Assembly: GCA_965215385.1 (NCBI GenBank)
Contig: OZ244059.1
Span: 3,100,001 to 3,164,000 of the forward strand
Direction: 5' to 3'
Length of the DNA stretch: 64,000 nt
Origin: JAPORY01 sp965215385
GTDB taxonomy: Bacteria > Pseudomonadota > Alphaproteobacteria > Rhodobacterales > Rhodobacteraceae
Shown here in pieces: positions 55,617 through 64,000 of this stretch. The translations under genes were made by a program, and so were the position numbers. Within the stretch, counting starts at the first letter, position 1. Every line of letters begins with the position of its first letter. Under the pieces are notes generated by a model. The model saw nothing but the letters and a program-made list of their open reading frames with translations. It had not been told where the DNA came from and ran no database searches.

Positions 55617-55924
55617 TTTCTCCAAAGAATGCTTTCGGTATCCGAAGATTCGGATGATTTCAAAAGTGATCGTTTCTCGAAAAACGCCCCCGATGCTGAT
55701 CCGACGGCCCGCTCTCCGGCGACCACAATTACAGCTAAAAGCCCAGTGTCGCTTGTTACGCAAACCCGATTATATCAACAGTACTGTCGCATTTGCTGGA
55801 AATTTGCGATTGCGACTCTCGGTGTCGATAACGGCATTTATTGCTCATTCGGCTGCCGTATCTTACTAATGCAAGTTCGCTTTTGCCTGCCGCCATAAGC
55901 AGAAATGGGCGTCCTGCCGCCGAT

Positions 55925-56500
55925 GGTTTAGTCATCGCCAGCGTCGTTACTTACCACATGCAGAGCTAAATGCAACGGTTCACGCCGTAAATGTAAAATT
56001 CGGCCAAGGACATGTGGCCGTCATTGACCCCAGTCCTCGCTAAGATCGTGCGCAGAAGGAGCAGTTGGCCGACGTGGCCAAGGCATCTAAACTGGTTGGC
56101 AAGGTTGATCCTGCGAAGGAACGCTTCAAACAACGCTCCAGTGTCGAACAGGTGAATCGCGCTTGAAGAGCACTATGATGGTCGCCATATTCAGGTTCAG
56201 GGCAGGACGAAGGTCGCGTGTCATCTCTTCTTGGGGATACTGGCCGTAACCGTCGAACAATTGCTCCGCCTTCACATCTAGCCCCGCTCACTGTCGTGCG
56301 TAGCGGTCTGGCTTTTGCCCGAGCGCAGTGTTGGTGTGCACGTCGGAGAGAAAAAGGGCAAGACATTCAAGGGAACTCGCCGATTTTGTGGAAAGAATGT
56401 GACACCAGCCTTTATTTTGTTATAGTGAGTTATGTCTCATATGTGTGGCTATTGTTTCGGCGTGCCACCCCCGCCGTTGTTTTTGCAAGCTCAATTACAC
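55925..56500 (+). mobile_element. Right-half remnant of the DDE element family
   Basis: Translation shows the transposase C-terminus: GHVAVIDPSPR, KERFKQRSSVEQVN and ILAVTVEQLLRL-like text. The non-coding right end matches 36490-36690 and 30165-30365. Stops break it. Confidence 0.7.
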
Positions 56501-56929
56501 GGGTGCATAAAACTTGTGATGGTGCTTCCTTTGGTGACTATCATACGCGCCCCATTTCAATGCTGCTGTTGAGTGGCGCGTTGATCGTCGACATCGTGGC
56601 GAATGATGTCGTCGGGTGCGCCGCCCCACAAAGCGGCAAAGTCGGTTGGTGACCACATTACGCCCTGGCGATAGCGGTCGGTGACGTCGGGTCGGAACGT
56701 TCGTCAGCACTGGATCGAGACCCCGTTCAATCGGTTGACCTGTTTGGAGCAGCAGACTTTTGGGGGATAACTGACCAGCAAGGGGACGTGGTCGGCTGCG
56801 CTATCGCTCGCGAACCGTTGGGCTTCGACTTCGTTGCCGACGTTGTCAAATATCTATCGCCGGGCCGGAATGGCGAGATCGGATCGTCCATTTTGCTGGT
56901 ATTGAATTACCAAGACCCCGTGAACCAGT
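56501..56929. other. Degenerate stretch between two element remnants
   Basis: No gene recognised. G+C-rich text with scattered stops suggests more IS debris, not assignable. Confidence 0.35.
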
Positions 56930-58036
56930 AAGGCCAAAATGCCCTGTCTACGGGTGCGATATTGGTTTGCGCCCGGCAGCGTCGCAGGCTATGGTCAACC
57001 AAGCTTGAAGGCCGCCAAACTCCGTTGATACCCCCCTTTCGATCCGCGTCAATTGCTGGCAGGTCCGTTTGGCGGGGTGCTGGGTCGACAACGATGCCGT
57101 GAACGGGGGGCCAGAGGCGTGATCCGAGAACGGCGAGCTCGTCAGCCAGCACCTGACGTGGGAACGTCTTGTTGCGTTACCGGCGGCAACGGAACCCCAG
57201 TGGCTGCGGGACGCTGACCATCAAGTCTTCCCGCAATCCGTTCTCCACCTTGATGCGGCGTTTCGCCGGTTTGTCAAACGGCAAGGGGGCAATCCACGGT
57301 TTAGGAGTGTGCGCGGCCCGCAATCGCTATCGTCCCCGCCGCGCGTTACAATCGTCGATGCTACGGCCTTGTATTTGCTGAAAGATGGCACGGTTCGGGC
57401 GGTTTTACATTGGGCTCTTGTTGGCCGCATCAAGACCGTGACGGTTATCCGCACGGCAAGGGGGAGACCAGGCCGCGTTCGGGTGTGATAATGAGCTGGA
57501 ACGGGGCCGGTGGCATCTGGCGGTTGCGCACCCGAGCGAAACGCCGAACAATCCCCGCCTCGTAGCGTGGGCACCAGCCAAAATGTAGTCGCGCAAGACG
57601 AACCGCTCCGGCAATCGCAACTGGGCGCGAGCGCGGGTTGCGCGTGCGCCGGAAAAAGCGTCAAACACCCGCACCGACGGTCAGCATACGTTGTCGAGAC
57701 GACGGGTTGCCGAAAACCAAGCGATCGGCGTGCGCCGGCAAGCATAGGGTGTGTATCAATCCTTGGTCTGCGTCGAGCACAACCGGTTCTTGCTGCGGGT
57801 TAACAATCGAAAGCGTACCCCAGGTCTATTCGACAATGGATTGGTTCGACCGGTGGCACCGAGCATGATTGCGATATCAATGTGGCCCAGAATACTTGGC
57901 AGCACGGTAACTGGCAACTCAAGGCGGCAGGGCGATCCGTCTCGGCTAATGGCGGCTTGCGTAAGACCGGCACATTGCCCGCGGTCGCCTGAGAAGCGAG
58001 AAGCCCCCTCTTATAGGGCGGGGAGTAGTCACATTG
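56930..58036 (+). pseudogene. TnpB (IS200/IS605 OrfB) pseudogene with right end
   Basis: Fragments of a TnpB protein appear in shifting frames: LRDADHQVFPQSVLHLDAAF, then FRRFVKRQGGNPRF (about 57207-57290), VDATALYLLKDGTVRA, GRIKTVTVIRTARGRPGRVRV (about 57400-57487), and the C-terminal LKAAGRSVSANGGLRKTG near 57930. The segment ends in GGGCGGGGAGTAGTCAC, as do the remnants at 27640 and 32320. TnpB is an RNA-guided nuclease that helps keep the element in place; here no zinc-finger or RuvC frame is whole. The guide-RNA (reRNA) scaffold at the right end is probably also present in decayed form. Confidence 0.72.
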
Positions 58037-58162
58037 TCCTAAATCCACCTACAAATTTTCCCCAGTGCTCTTTGCATAGAGACAAGTCGGTCATATATCG
58101 CAACGATGGCGATCATATTCAATTTTGATACAGAGATTGTTGAACAGTTCTGAGGTACAACT

Positions 58163-59083
58163 ATGAGTAGACCGTTTGGGAAATTCTGGCTTGATACTTT
58201 CCTCGCCCGGAAGACTACGGAAAGAATGACGGAAGTCGATTTATCGGGTAAGAAAGTAATCTTTACTGGCGGCACCGATGGAATGGGGCGTATCGCCATA
58301 GGCCGCTTTGCGGAAATGGGTGCTGATATCTGCCTTTTTGGGCGGAACCTGGACAAGGCACGGAGCGTGGAGAGGGACATTAGAGCAGCAGGAAGTCAGG
58401 GGCAGTTTTCAATCCTAGAATGCGATATTGGATTGTTGGATCAAGTGAAAATGGCTGCTGACGAGGTGCTCAAGAGATATGGGCAAATCGACCTCTTGAT
58501 CAATTGTGCGGGGGCCAATTTATCTGAACGGCGTCTATCACCGGATGGTTACGAGATGAATTTTGTAATCAATTATCTCGGGCCATTCTTGCTGACCGAA
58601 CTTTTGCTTGAGCGAATTCGGACGACACGCAATGCTCGCATCATCCATTTAACCTCCGCAACTCAAGAAGTTGCCAAACTTCGTTTTGATGATCTACATC
58701 TTGAGCGTAATTCTTGGTCCATGTTGACGTCTTATGCTCAAGCAAAGTTGTGCCTATTGATGCATGTGCGTGATTTGGCAACAAGGCTCAACGACAGTAC
58801 GGTTTCGGCGAACGCTCTCAACCCTGGCTATATCAAGTCAAACCTTACGCGACATGCGAAAGGTGTGGAAGGCATATTCAACCGGATTTTCGGCAGTCTC
58901 GCTGCGCCAACTTGGGTGGGCGGCGAGCGTATCATATATGCGGCTCTCGATTCTCGATATGAGGGCGTCTCTGGAAAATTTATTTACGAAGATACAATTC
59001 TTGATCCGAACCCGTTGGCACTTTCTGATGCAAACATAAAGCGTTTGATGCAGTTGAGTCGAGAAATGACTGGTTTGAAATAA
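58163..59083 (+). CDS. Short-chain dehydrogenase/reductase
   Basis: A 306-residue SDR-family oxidoreductase. The cofactor-binding motif is TGGTDGMGRIAIG (TGxxxGxG, about residue 35), the LLINCAGAN motif (about 112) supports the sheet, and the catalytic Ser-Tyr-Lys set is seen in IIHLTSAT with SYAQAKL (about 195). The following LNPGYIKSNLTRHA is the usual cofactor/substrate loop. The start ATG 58163 has GAGG eight bases upstream; the N-terminal 25 residues precede the fold. Substrate unknown. It stands alone between IS debris and the poly(C) gene. Confidence 0.88.
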   Translation: MSRPFGKFWLDTFLARKTTERMTEVDLSGKKVIFTGGTDGMGRIAIGRFAEMGADICLFGRNLDKARSVERDIRAAGSQGQFSILECDIGLLDQVKMAADEVLKRYGQIDLLINCAGANLSERRLSPDGYEMNFVINYLGPFLLTELLLERIRTTRNARIIHLTSATQEVAKLRFDDLHLERNSWSMLTSYAQAKLCLLMHVRDLATRLNDSTVSANALNPGYIKSNLTRHAKGVEGIFNRIFGSLAAPTWVGGERIIYAALDSRYEGVSGKFIYEDTILDPNPLALSDANIKRLMQLSREMTGLK

Positions 59084-59220
59084 AAATACCACAAAATTTT
59101 CATATCGTTTTTTCGTTGGGTTAAGCCCGTGTATCATTTGGTCAAATATTGTCCTTGACTTTTGGCTCGGAAGGCTTTAGCCTGAGGAGTATGCTGTATT
59201 CTGAAATTGGAGCATTCCTC

Positions 59221-59879
59221 ATGATGGGTTTATTCCGCCCCCCCCCCCTAAGTTAAGAAACCTCCTGCTCTCGCTCCTGCTGCTGGCAGGGCTTGCAGCA
59301 CCAGCCGTGGCGCAGACGACGGTAACCAGCAACGGGCGCGAGGGTCCCACCGTGTGTCCGGATCAATCTGAGGTCAGTGCTGCGAATATGCCCATCACGA
59401 GCTTATCCACAACCAGCGTGACCTTCTCGACCCCGTCTATCACCTGGAACCAATTCGTCACGCAGCTTGGCGATGTGCCCGCACCATCATCTGCCACCGT
59501 GTATACCGCAGTTTACCACGCCCGCACCGGTTCATTGGTGGGCAGAAGTGGCACGGGTCTTCAAAGTGGAAGCACCTATTCAAGAAGGAACAGCACCCGA
59601 TCTGGTTTGGCGGCGAAGACTCCCTATTATGCCGACTTTTACCTGTCTTCATCGGGCAATCCTGATCAAGTGTTTGCCCGCCGCTGCTTTATGACCGGCG
59701 GCACCTACACGATGACGGTCGCCCCAAAAACTGAGGGCCAATCGAGCGGATGCTTCTCGATCAGCCCCCTCACCCAACAGGATGTTCGCAACTGCTGGTG
59801 CGGGCGTAAGACCACGCTGCCGCTATGGAGCTCCACACAGGACAACACCGATTGGCTGAACATGTGGGGATGCCAGTAG
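59221..59879 (+). CDS. Secreted protein with poly(C) tract at its start (out of frame as sequenced)
   Basis: Frame 0 from about 59250 encodes a signal-peptide core (KLRNLLLSLLLLAGLAAPAVA) and an exported domain of about 190 residues, rich in Ser/Thr with several Cys, ending NWMWGCQ-like. The ATGATG at 59221-59226, with TGGAG upstream, is followed by GGTTTATTCCG and 11 C. In that state the ATG frame ends at a TAA (59254); with 12 C it would run into the signal peptide as MMGLFRPPPPKLRN. This is the same architecture as the 25.3-25.9 kb gene: ATGATG, four or so Pro codons, Lys, then the hydrophobic core. Both look like phase-variable secreted proteins in OFF state. The mature domain is unrecognised. 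Confidence 0.72.
59238..59248 (+). repeat. Homopolymer tract of 11 C
   Basis: Lies within codons 6-10 of the secreted-protein gene and sets its frame. Confidence 0.9.
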
Positions 59880-60154
59880 CAGCTCCTTCTGGATATTAGT
59901 GCTGCGGTATCCCGGTCATCATTGTCGCGTTGTGGATCGCCGCTACCTATCGTCCACTGCGGACGGTGCCGGCGGACGCATCGCTGGAGCCGCCGAAACC
60001 CCCTCGACAGAATTCGGCAAAGACCTTGCAAACTGGGACACATCGTAATTTTTGTCGCACCCCCAAACGTGCGGACTCTCAAAGCCTAGGATCATTCAAG
60101 TGGTGCCGGAAGACCGGTATCGAAATCTATCGCTCCTAAGGGCGGGGAGAGTCG

Positions 60155-61687
60155 TCAGGCTTTGATACACTGGCCCTGCGATAGTGCGGCAGAAAAATTG
60201 CTTTGCAATACATTCTTTTGTATTTTTCCCATCGTATTTCTTGGTAATGAGTTTAGGAATTGATAGTAACGGGGGTGCTTGAAACGAGCCAATGACGCTG
60301 CCACTCGCGATTTAACCGCTTCCAAATCTAGTGTCCAATCGTCCTCTGCAACTAAAGCCGCAACAACGATTTCACCATACTCTTCGTCGACAACGCCAAA
60401 TATCGCCGCTTCCTTGATGCCGTTCAGCTCATAAACGATATCTTCAATCTCTTTCGGGTAGACGTTGTAGCCGCCAGTAATGATCAAATCTTTCGCGCGC
60501 CCGACGATTGACAAATACCCATCTTCGCTGATTTCACCCAAATCGCCCGTAACAAAATAGCCATCTTTGAGAAAATCAGATCCAGATTTACCTGATTTAT
60601 TCCAGTATCCCACGCAGACATTCGGCCCCCGAACTTCGATCATCCCTAGCGAATTTGGGGGCAGTTTAACACCGCTGTCGGTATCGGTGATTCGCACTTC
60701 AATATCGGCAAGTTTAGGTCCAACACTGTTGACACGACGTTCGCCATTGACAGGATTTGAGGTAATCATTCCGGTTTCAGTCATGCCGTAGCGCTCAAGG
60801 ATGATATGGCCGGTGCGCGTGGCGAAAGCAGCAAGGGTTTCAGGCCTGAGCGGCGCACTCCCTGAAATAAAGAGGCGCATATTTGCCATTCGGCGGTAGT
60901 TGAGGTCGGGATGTGCCAATAGTCGCGTATAAAAGGTCGGCACCCCCATCAACATCGTTGCCGCCGAGCAGTTGTAAATGATCGCCTCGGTGTCAAATTT
61001 CGGCAGAAAGAGGATTTTGGCTCCCGCGATTAGAATTGTATTCACGGCGACAAATAGCCCGTGAGTATGAAAAATTGGCAATGCATGAATGAGGATATCT
61101 GATGGGCAAATTCGCCAACAATCAACCAAAGCAAGCGCATTGGATAAGAGATTGTCGTGGGTCACCATTGCGCCCTTCGGACGACCAGTCGTCCCGGATG
61201 TGTACATCAGGGCCGCGAGATCGTGCGCCTCTCGTATCACCGGCTTAAAGACACAATCGTTCTCATCCAATCGCCGCATCAGCGAGCCCCGACCGCCAGC
61301 ATCAAGGGTCATGACTGTCGCGTTGCAACTGGCAGTGAGCGCACAAACCTGATCATAAGCTTTGGGATCACAAACGAATATGCGCGGATTGGCGTCTTGT
61401 ATAAAGAAGGAACTTTCGGCGATAGTGAACGCTGGATTTAGCGGTAGGAACACGCCGCCAGCCTGAATGGTTGCGATATAGAGGGCAAGAACTTCAGGAG
61501 ATTTTTCGGCTTGAACCGCTACCCGATCATTCGGCCGCAAGCCACTCCGAAGCAATAAATTCGCCATCTTACTCGCGAGTCGAGCAAAGTCGGCATATGA
61601 AATTACTTTTCGCGCAGCTTGCTCAACTAAGATGTCGGAATTCGCCTCGTGATGCGATAACAAGCCGTCGTAGAGGTGATTTGGCAT
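60155..61687 (-). CDS. matB: Malonyl-CoA synthetase (AMP-forming)
   Basis: A 510-residue adenylate-forming enzyme that joins malonate to CoA with ATP. The ATP-binding core is LMYTSGTTGRPKGAMVTHDNL (about residues 165-185), the family-specific ALPIFHTHGLFVAV follows, then GSAPLRPETL and YGMTETGMI. The C-terminal domain has GYNVYPKEIEDIV and the catalytic Lys in LPRNTMGKIQKNV. The HTHGL block and overall plan are those of MatB rather than general acyl-CoA synthetases. It stands alone here: no malonyl-CoA decarboxylase neighbour lies within this window. It yields malonyl-CoA for fatty acid synthesis or malonate use. Confidence 0.9.
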   Translation of the reverse strand: MPNHLYDGLLSHHEANSDILVEQAARKVISYADFARLASKMANLLLRSGLRPNDRVAVQAEKSPEVLALYIATIQAGGVFLPLNPAFTIAESSFFIQDANPRIFVCDPKAYDQVCALTASCNATVMTLDAGGRGSLMRRLDENDCVFKPVIREAHDLAALMYTSGTTGRPKGAMVTHDNLLSNALALVDCWRICPSDILIHALPIFHTHGLFVAVNTILIAGAKILFLPKFDTEAIIYNCSAATMLMGVPTFYTRLLAHPDLNYRRMANMRLFISGSAPLRPETLAAFATRTGHIILERYGMTETGMITSNPVNGERRVNSVGPKLADIEVRITDTDSGVKLPPNSLGMIEVRGPNVCVGYWNKSGKSGSDFLKDGYFVTGDLGEISEDGYLSIVGRAKDLIITGGYNVYPKEIEDIVYELNGIKEAAIFGVVDEEYGEIVVAALVAEDDWTLDLEAVKSRVAASLARFKHPRYYQFLNSLPRNTMGKIQKNVLQSNFSAALSQGQCIKA

Positions 61688-62095
61688 GGCTAAGGAAAGT
61701 CAGATCCGATTAGTTGCTGGAGACCGATAGACGCAGGGAATAGCGTGTCATTGGCCGGTTAACACATCCTCATTTTATGGTTATTCGCTGTCGAAGTTAA
61801 CACATCTTCAGCCGTTTCTCTTCGCATTAATGCTTACCCCCTTACAGCCGTCAAGCAGAGAACTATGCCGATACTTGCGTGTGGAGAAACTATAGCCGCA
61901 GGCAAGTTTTCCACGATGGTGTTGCGCCTAGGATCAACCCGCTCGCCACGGCCGCAACATTCGAGATATCCGCGCTCAGTAGTATAAAGTGGTGATGAAA
62001 TCTCATTGAGATCAATCTCAATAAAGGGGTGCCGAAATACACCGGACAAATTGTCACTATAGGATTGACCCTGTGCAGCAATACTGTTAATGCTC
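61688..62095. other. Intergenic region before the TPP riboswitch
   Basis: Holds the promoters of matB (minus) and the thi operon (plus). A 10-base direct repeat TTAACACATC occurs at about 61760 and 61798. No gene is recognised. Confidence 0.45.
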
Positions 62096-62186
62096 TGCTC
62101 ACCTCGGGGTGCCGCGCACGGCTGAGACGCGATTTCGTGAACCCGTTGAACCTGAACCGGATAATGCCGGCGGAGGGAAGGTTGAG
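62096..62186 (+). promoter_or_regulatory. TPP riboswitch (THI element)
   Basis: The conserved aptamer blocks are present in order: CTCGGGGTGCC, GGCTGAGA (62120-62127), then CGTGAACCCGTTGAACCTGA and GGATAATGCCGGCGGAGGGA. These bind thiamine pyrophosphate. The aptamer is followed by a thiB/thiP transport operon, the classical target. Downstream a hairpin can mask the ribosome site of thiB (see 62197-62222), so control is probably at translation initiation. Confidence 0.95.
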
Positions 62187-62196
62187 CGTTCTCATC

Positions 62197-62222
62197 CTCT
62201 CCCACAACGCCAAAAAGGAGAG
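62197..62222 (+). promoter_or_regulatory. Possible Shine-Dalgarno-masking hairpin of thiB
   Basis: CTCTCC (62197-62202) can pair with GGAGAG (62217-62222), which contains the thiB ribosome site GGAG. Start codon ATG 62224 follows. This is the expected expression platform of a translational TPP riboswitch. Confidence 0.6.
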
Positions 62223-62223
62223 A

Positions 62224-63219
62224 ATGATGTACCGCTTTATGTCTGCCATCGCTATCGTTTTAATGTCGGCCGTCACTGCCGCGGCGAATGACCGACCGCA
62301 ACTGACAGTGTATACCTATGACAGTTTCGTTTCGGATTGGGGTCCGGGACCCGCCGTAAAAGCGGAATTCGAAAAATTATGCGACTGCGAACTCAATTTT
62401 GTTGCGGCCGGTGATGGCGCTGCACTGCTGGCCCGCTTGCGACTTGAGGGCGAACGCAGTGACGCGGATTTGGTGTTGGGCCTTGACACCAATTTAATCG
62501 CGGAGGCAAAAGCCTCGAACCTATTCGCGCCGCATGGCGTTTCTGATCTCAATTTAGACTTGCCAGTTGCTTGGACGGACGAAATCTTTCTGCCGTTCGA
62601 CTGGGGGTATTTTGCGTTCGTGCATAACGCTGAATTATCCAAAGTTCCGAGTAATTTTGAAGAGCTTGCCGCGAGCGATCTGTCGATCATCATTCAAGAC
62701 CCGCGATCTTCGACTCCAGGCTTAGGACTCTTGCTTTGGGTAAAGGCAGCGTACGGAGAGCGAGCAGGCGAAATTTGGGCAGCTTTGGCCGATAACGTTG
62801 TGACAGTTACCCCCGGTTGGTCAGAGGCATACGGCTTGTTCTTGGATGGCGAAGCGGACCTGGTCTTGTCCTACACAACCTCACCAGCCTATCATCTGAT
62901 CGCAGAGGAGGATGCGAGTAAAGCCGCGGCTTTATTTTCGGAGGGGCACTACATGCAGATTGAGGTGGCGGCAAAGCTGACATCGACGGATAATTCTGAG
63001 TTAGCAGATCAATTCCTTGAATTTATGATGACCGAGGGATTTCAGGGCGTGATACCAACAACGAACTGGATGTATCCAGTGGCCGTTCCGCCGTCGGGCT
63101 TGCCTGACGGTTTTGAGACACTGATTCGACCCGAAACCTCGCTGCTATTGCCGCCGGGAGAGGCCCGAGATCTAAAGTTGCTGGCATTAGTTGAATGGCG
63201 AGCGGCACTCAGTCGTTAG
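62224..63219 (+). CDS. thiB: Thiamine-binding periplasmic protein
   Basis: A 331-residue exported solute-binding protein. A signal peptide (MMYRFMSAIAIVLMSAVTAA, cut near AAA-ND) precedes the mature domain: LTVYTYDSFVSDWGPGPAV, CDCELNFVAAGDGAALLARL, DADLVLGLDTNLIAEAKAS and LPFDWGYFAFVHN, all as in ThiB. The C-terminal part has PTTNWMYPV. Start ATG 62224 follows GGAG, four bases upstream. The next gene, thiP, begins 25 bases before its stop. Under TPP riboswitch control, it should be made when thiamine is short. Confidence 0.93.
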   Translation: MMYRFMSAIAIVLMSAVTAAANDRPQLTVYTYDSFVSDWGPGPAVKAEFEKLCDCELNFVAAGDGAALLARLRLEGERSDADLVLGLDTNLIAEAKASNLFAPHGVSDLNLDLPVAWTDEIFLPFDWGYFAFVHNAELSKVPSNFEELAASDLSIIIQDPRSSTPGLGLLLWVKAAYGERAGEIWAALADNVVTVTPGWSEAYGLFLDGEADLVLSYTTSPAYHLIAEEDASKAAALFSEGHYMQIEVAAKLTSTDNSELADQFLEFMMTEGFQGVIPTTNWMYPVAVPPSGLPDGFETLIRPETSLLLPPGEARDLKLLALVEWRAALSR

Positions 63220-64000
63220 GTTGGATTGGTTGGACCGGAATTGCTTTTGCGGTTAGTGTCCCAGCAATCATCCTGCTATCCGTTGCCGCAATCCTCTCTG
63301 TTGCCGAGGCGGGTAGCGGTTTAACTTCGGGCGATTGGGCAGCACTACGCTTTACCATTTGGCAAGCGACACTGTCGGCGGTGCTCAGCGTTACCCTTGC
63401 GGTGCCACTGGCCCGAGCTTTGGCACGACGGGATTTCGTCGGACGGGGGGTCGTTATAACGCTGCTCGGCGCGCCGTTTCTGCTACCTGTCATTGTTGCG
63501 GTATTTGGGTTGCTGGCAGTGTTCGGCCGCAATGGCGTGCTGAACGCGATGCTTGAAACCATGGCTCCTGAATCAGTTTCGATCTTTGGATTGCACGGCG
63601 TTGTATTGGCGCATGTTTTTTTTAATCTACCGCTTGCAACGCGCTTTATTTTGCAGGGATGGCAGGAGATACCGGCGGAGCGTTTTCGACTCGCCGCCAG
63701 CTTAGGGATGGATACGAAAGCGATCAATCGGCACCTCGAATGGCCGATGCTGAAGCAAGTCCTGCCCTGCGCCTTGGTCGTCATTTTCGCAGTATGTACG
63801 ACTACCTTTGCCGTTGCGCTCATACTCGGCGGAGGACCACGTGCCTCGACGGTCGAACTCGCAATCTATCAATCGTTGCGGTTCGAATTTGATCTCCGCC
63901 GCGCAGCCTTTCTGGCTCTCATGCAAATCGGAATAATGGTTGTGCTTGCCTTTATCGCCTATCAAGTTATGGCTCCGACACTCTTGTCGCACCGTATCGA
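63195..64000 (+). CDS. thiP: Thiamine ABC transporter permease, 5' part (window edge)
   Basis: An open frame from ATG 63195 to the end of the window (268 codons) that overlaps thiB by 25 bases. It has a first membrane helix (GIAFAVSVPAIILLSVAAIL), the region VPLARALARRDFVGRG, further helices (LLGAPFLLPVIVAVFGLLA, HGVVLAHVFFNLPLATRF), and the EAA-type loop RFRLAASLGMDTKAINRHLE, as in ThiP and the related FbpB-type permeases. The real protein has about 500 residues, so nearly half is outside the window. thiQ (ATPase) would be expected next. Confidence 0.92.
   Translation, partial: MASGTQSLGWIGWTGIAFAVSVPAIILLSVAAILSVAEAGSGLTSGDWAALRFTIWQATLSAVLSVTLAVPLARALARRDFVGRGVVITLLGAPFLLPVIVAVFGLLAVFGRNGVLNAMLETMAPESVSIFGLHGVVLAHVFFNLPLATRFILQGWQEIPAERFRLAASLGMDTKAINRHLEWPMLKQVLPCALVVIFAVCTTTFAVALILGGGPRASTVELAIYQSLRFEFDLRRAAFLALMQIGIMVVLAFIAYQVMAPTLLSHRI

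Noticed and set aside
60130..60156. GGGCGGGGAGAGTCGTC, similar to the IS605-type right end.
   Set aside because: The match is short and the preceding 200 bases do not clearly read as TnpB. A fourth remnant is possible but not supported.

Overview
The window looks like chromosomal DNA of an alphaproteobacterium with moderate G+C. The evidence is the style and content of the conserved operons: glmU-glmS, gph, a leucine-degradation operon, a dpp-type peptide transporter, matB, and thiamine transport genes under a TPP riboswitch. No rRNA, tRNA or CRISPR array was seen, so the lineage is an inference. Long stretches between these operons hold insertion-sequence scraps and genes broken by single stops or frameshifts, as expected of a genome rich in mobile elements and losing genes.

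Layout. 1-7.5 kb: the tail of an unrecognised gene, an M20 amidohydrolase, and a two-gene unit of a SNF2/RapA-type helicase and an Hsp70/actin-like ATPase. 7.5-10.4 kb: a GmrSD-like (DUF262/DUF1524) nuclease gene split by an IS30-family element, then a ruined DUF4338 (DruA-like) gene. 10.7-14.2 kb: three glycosyltransferase-like genes and one unknown. 14.8-17.6 kb: a 2.8-kb unit bounded by IS1595-type inverted repeats and an 8-bp target duplication, carrying a type II restriction-modification operon whose methyltransferase frame begins inside the broken transposase. 18.6-22.5 kb: an AlkD-like gene, glmS and glmU. 22.75-26.2 kb: imperfect direct repeats flanking a GHKL-ATPase / STAS-like / membrane-protein cassette and a secreted-protein gene with a poly(C) tract in its signal-peptide region. 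26.4-32.6 kb: two AAA-type ATPases, broken toxin-antitoxin-like genes (PIN, XRE-ImmA, HigA-like) and IS scraps. 33.1-35.1 kb: gph and a DegT-family aminotransferase. 35.4-36.7 kb: a decayed DDE element. 37.3-45.3 kb: leucine catabolism (ivd, mccB, mccA, GST-like, mvaB, enoyl-CoA hydratase). 46.3-49.8 kb: two paralogous membrane-anchored coiled-coil genes, the second split by another IS30 copy. 50.5-55.6 kb: a peptide ABC transporter. 55.9-58.0 kb: IS and TnpB remnants. 58.2-59.9 kb: an SDR oxidoreductase and a second poly(C) secreted-protein gene. 60.2-64.0 kb: matB, a TPP riboswitch, thiB and the start of thiP.

The points most worth attention are: (a) the restriction-modification operon packaged between IS1595 ends; (b) two unlinked secreted-protein genes with poly(C) tracts just before the signal-peptide core, both out of frame as sequenced; (c) the GHKL/STAS-like/membrane cassette between direct repeats, reminiscent of partner-switching modules; (d) the helicase/Hsp70-like pair; (e) the duplicated coiled-coil gene, whose 21-bp repeat number differs between copies and which gives an exact empty site for the IS30 insertion.
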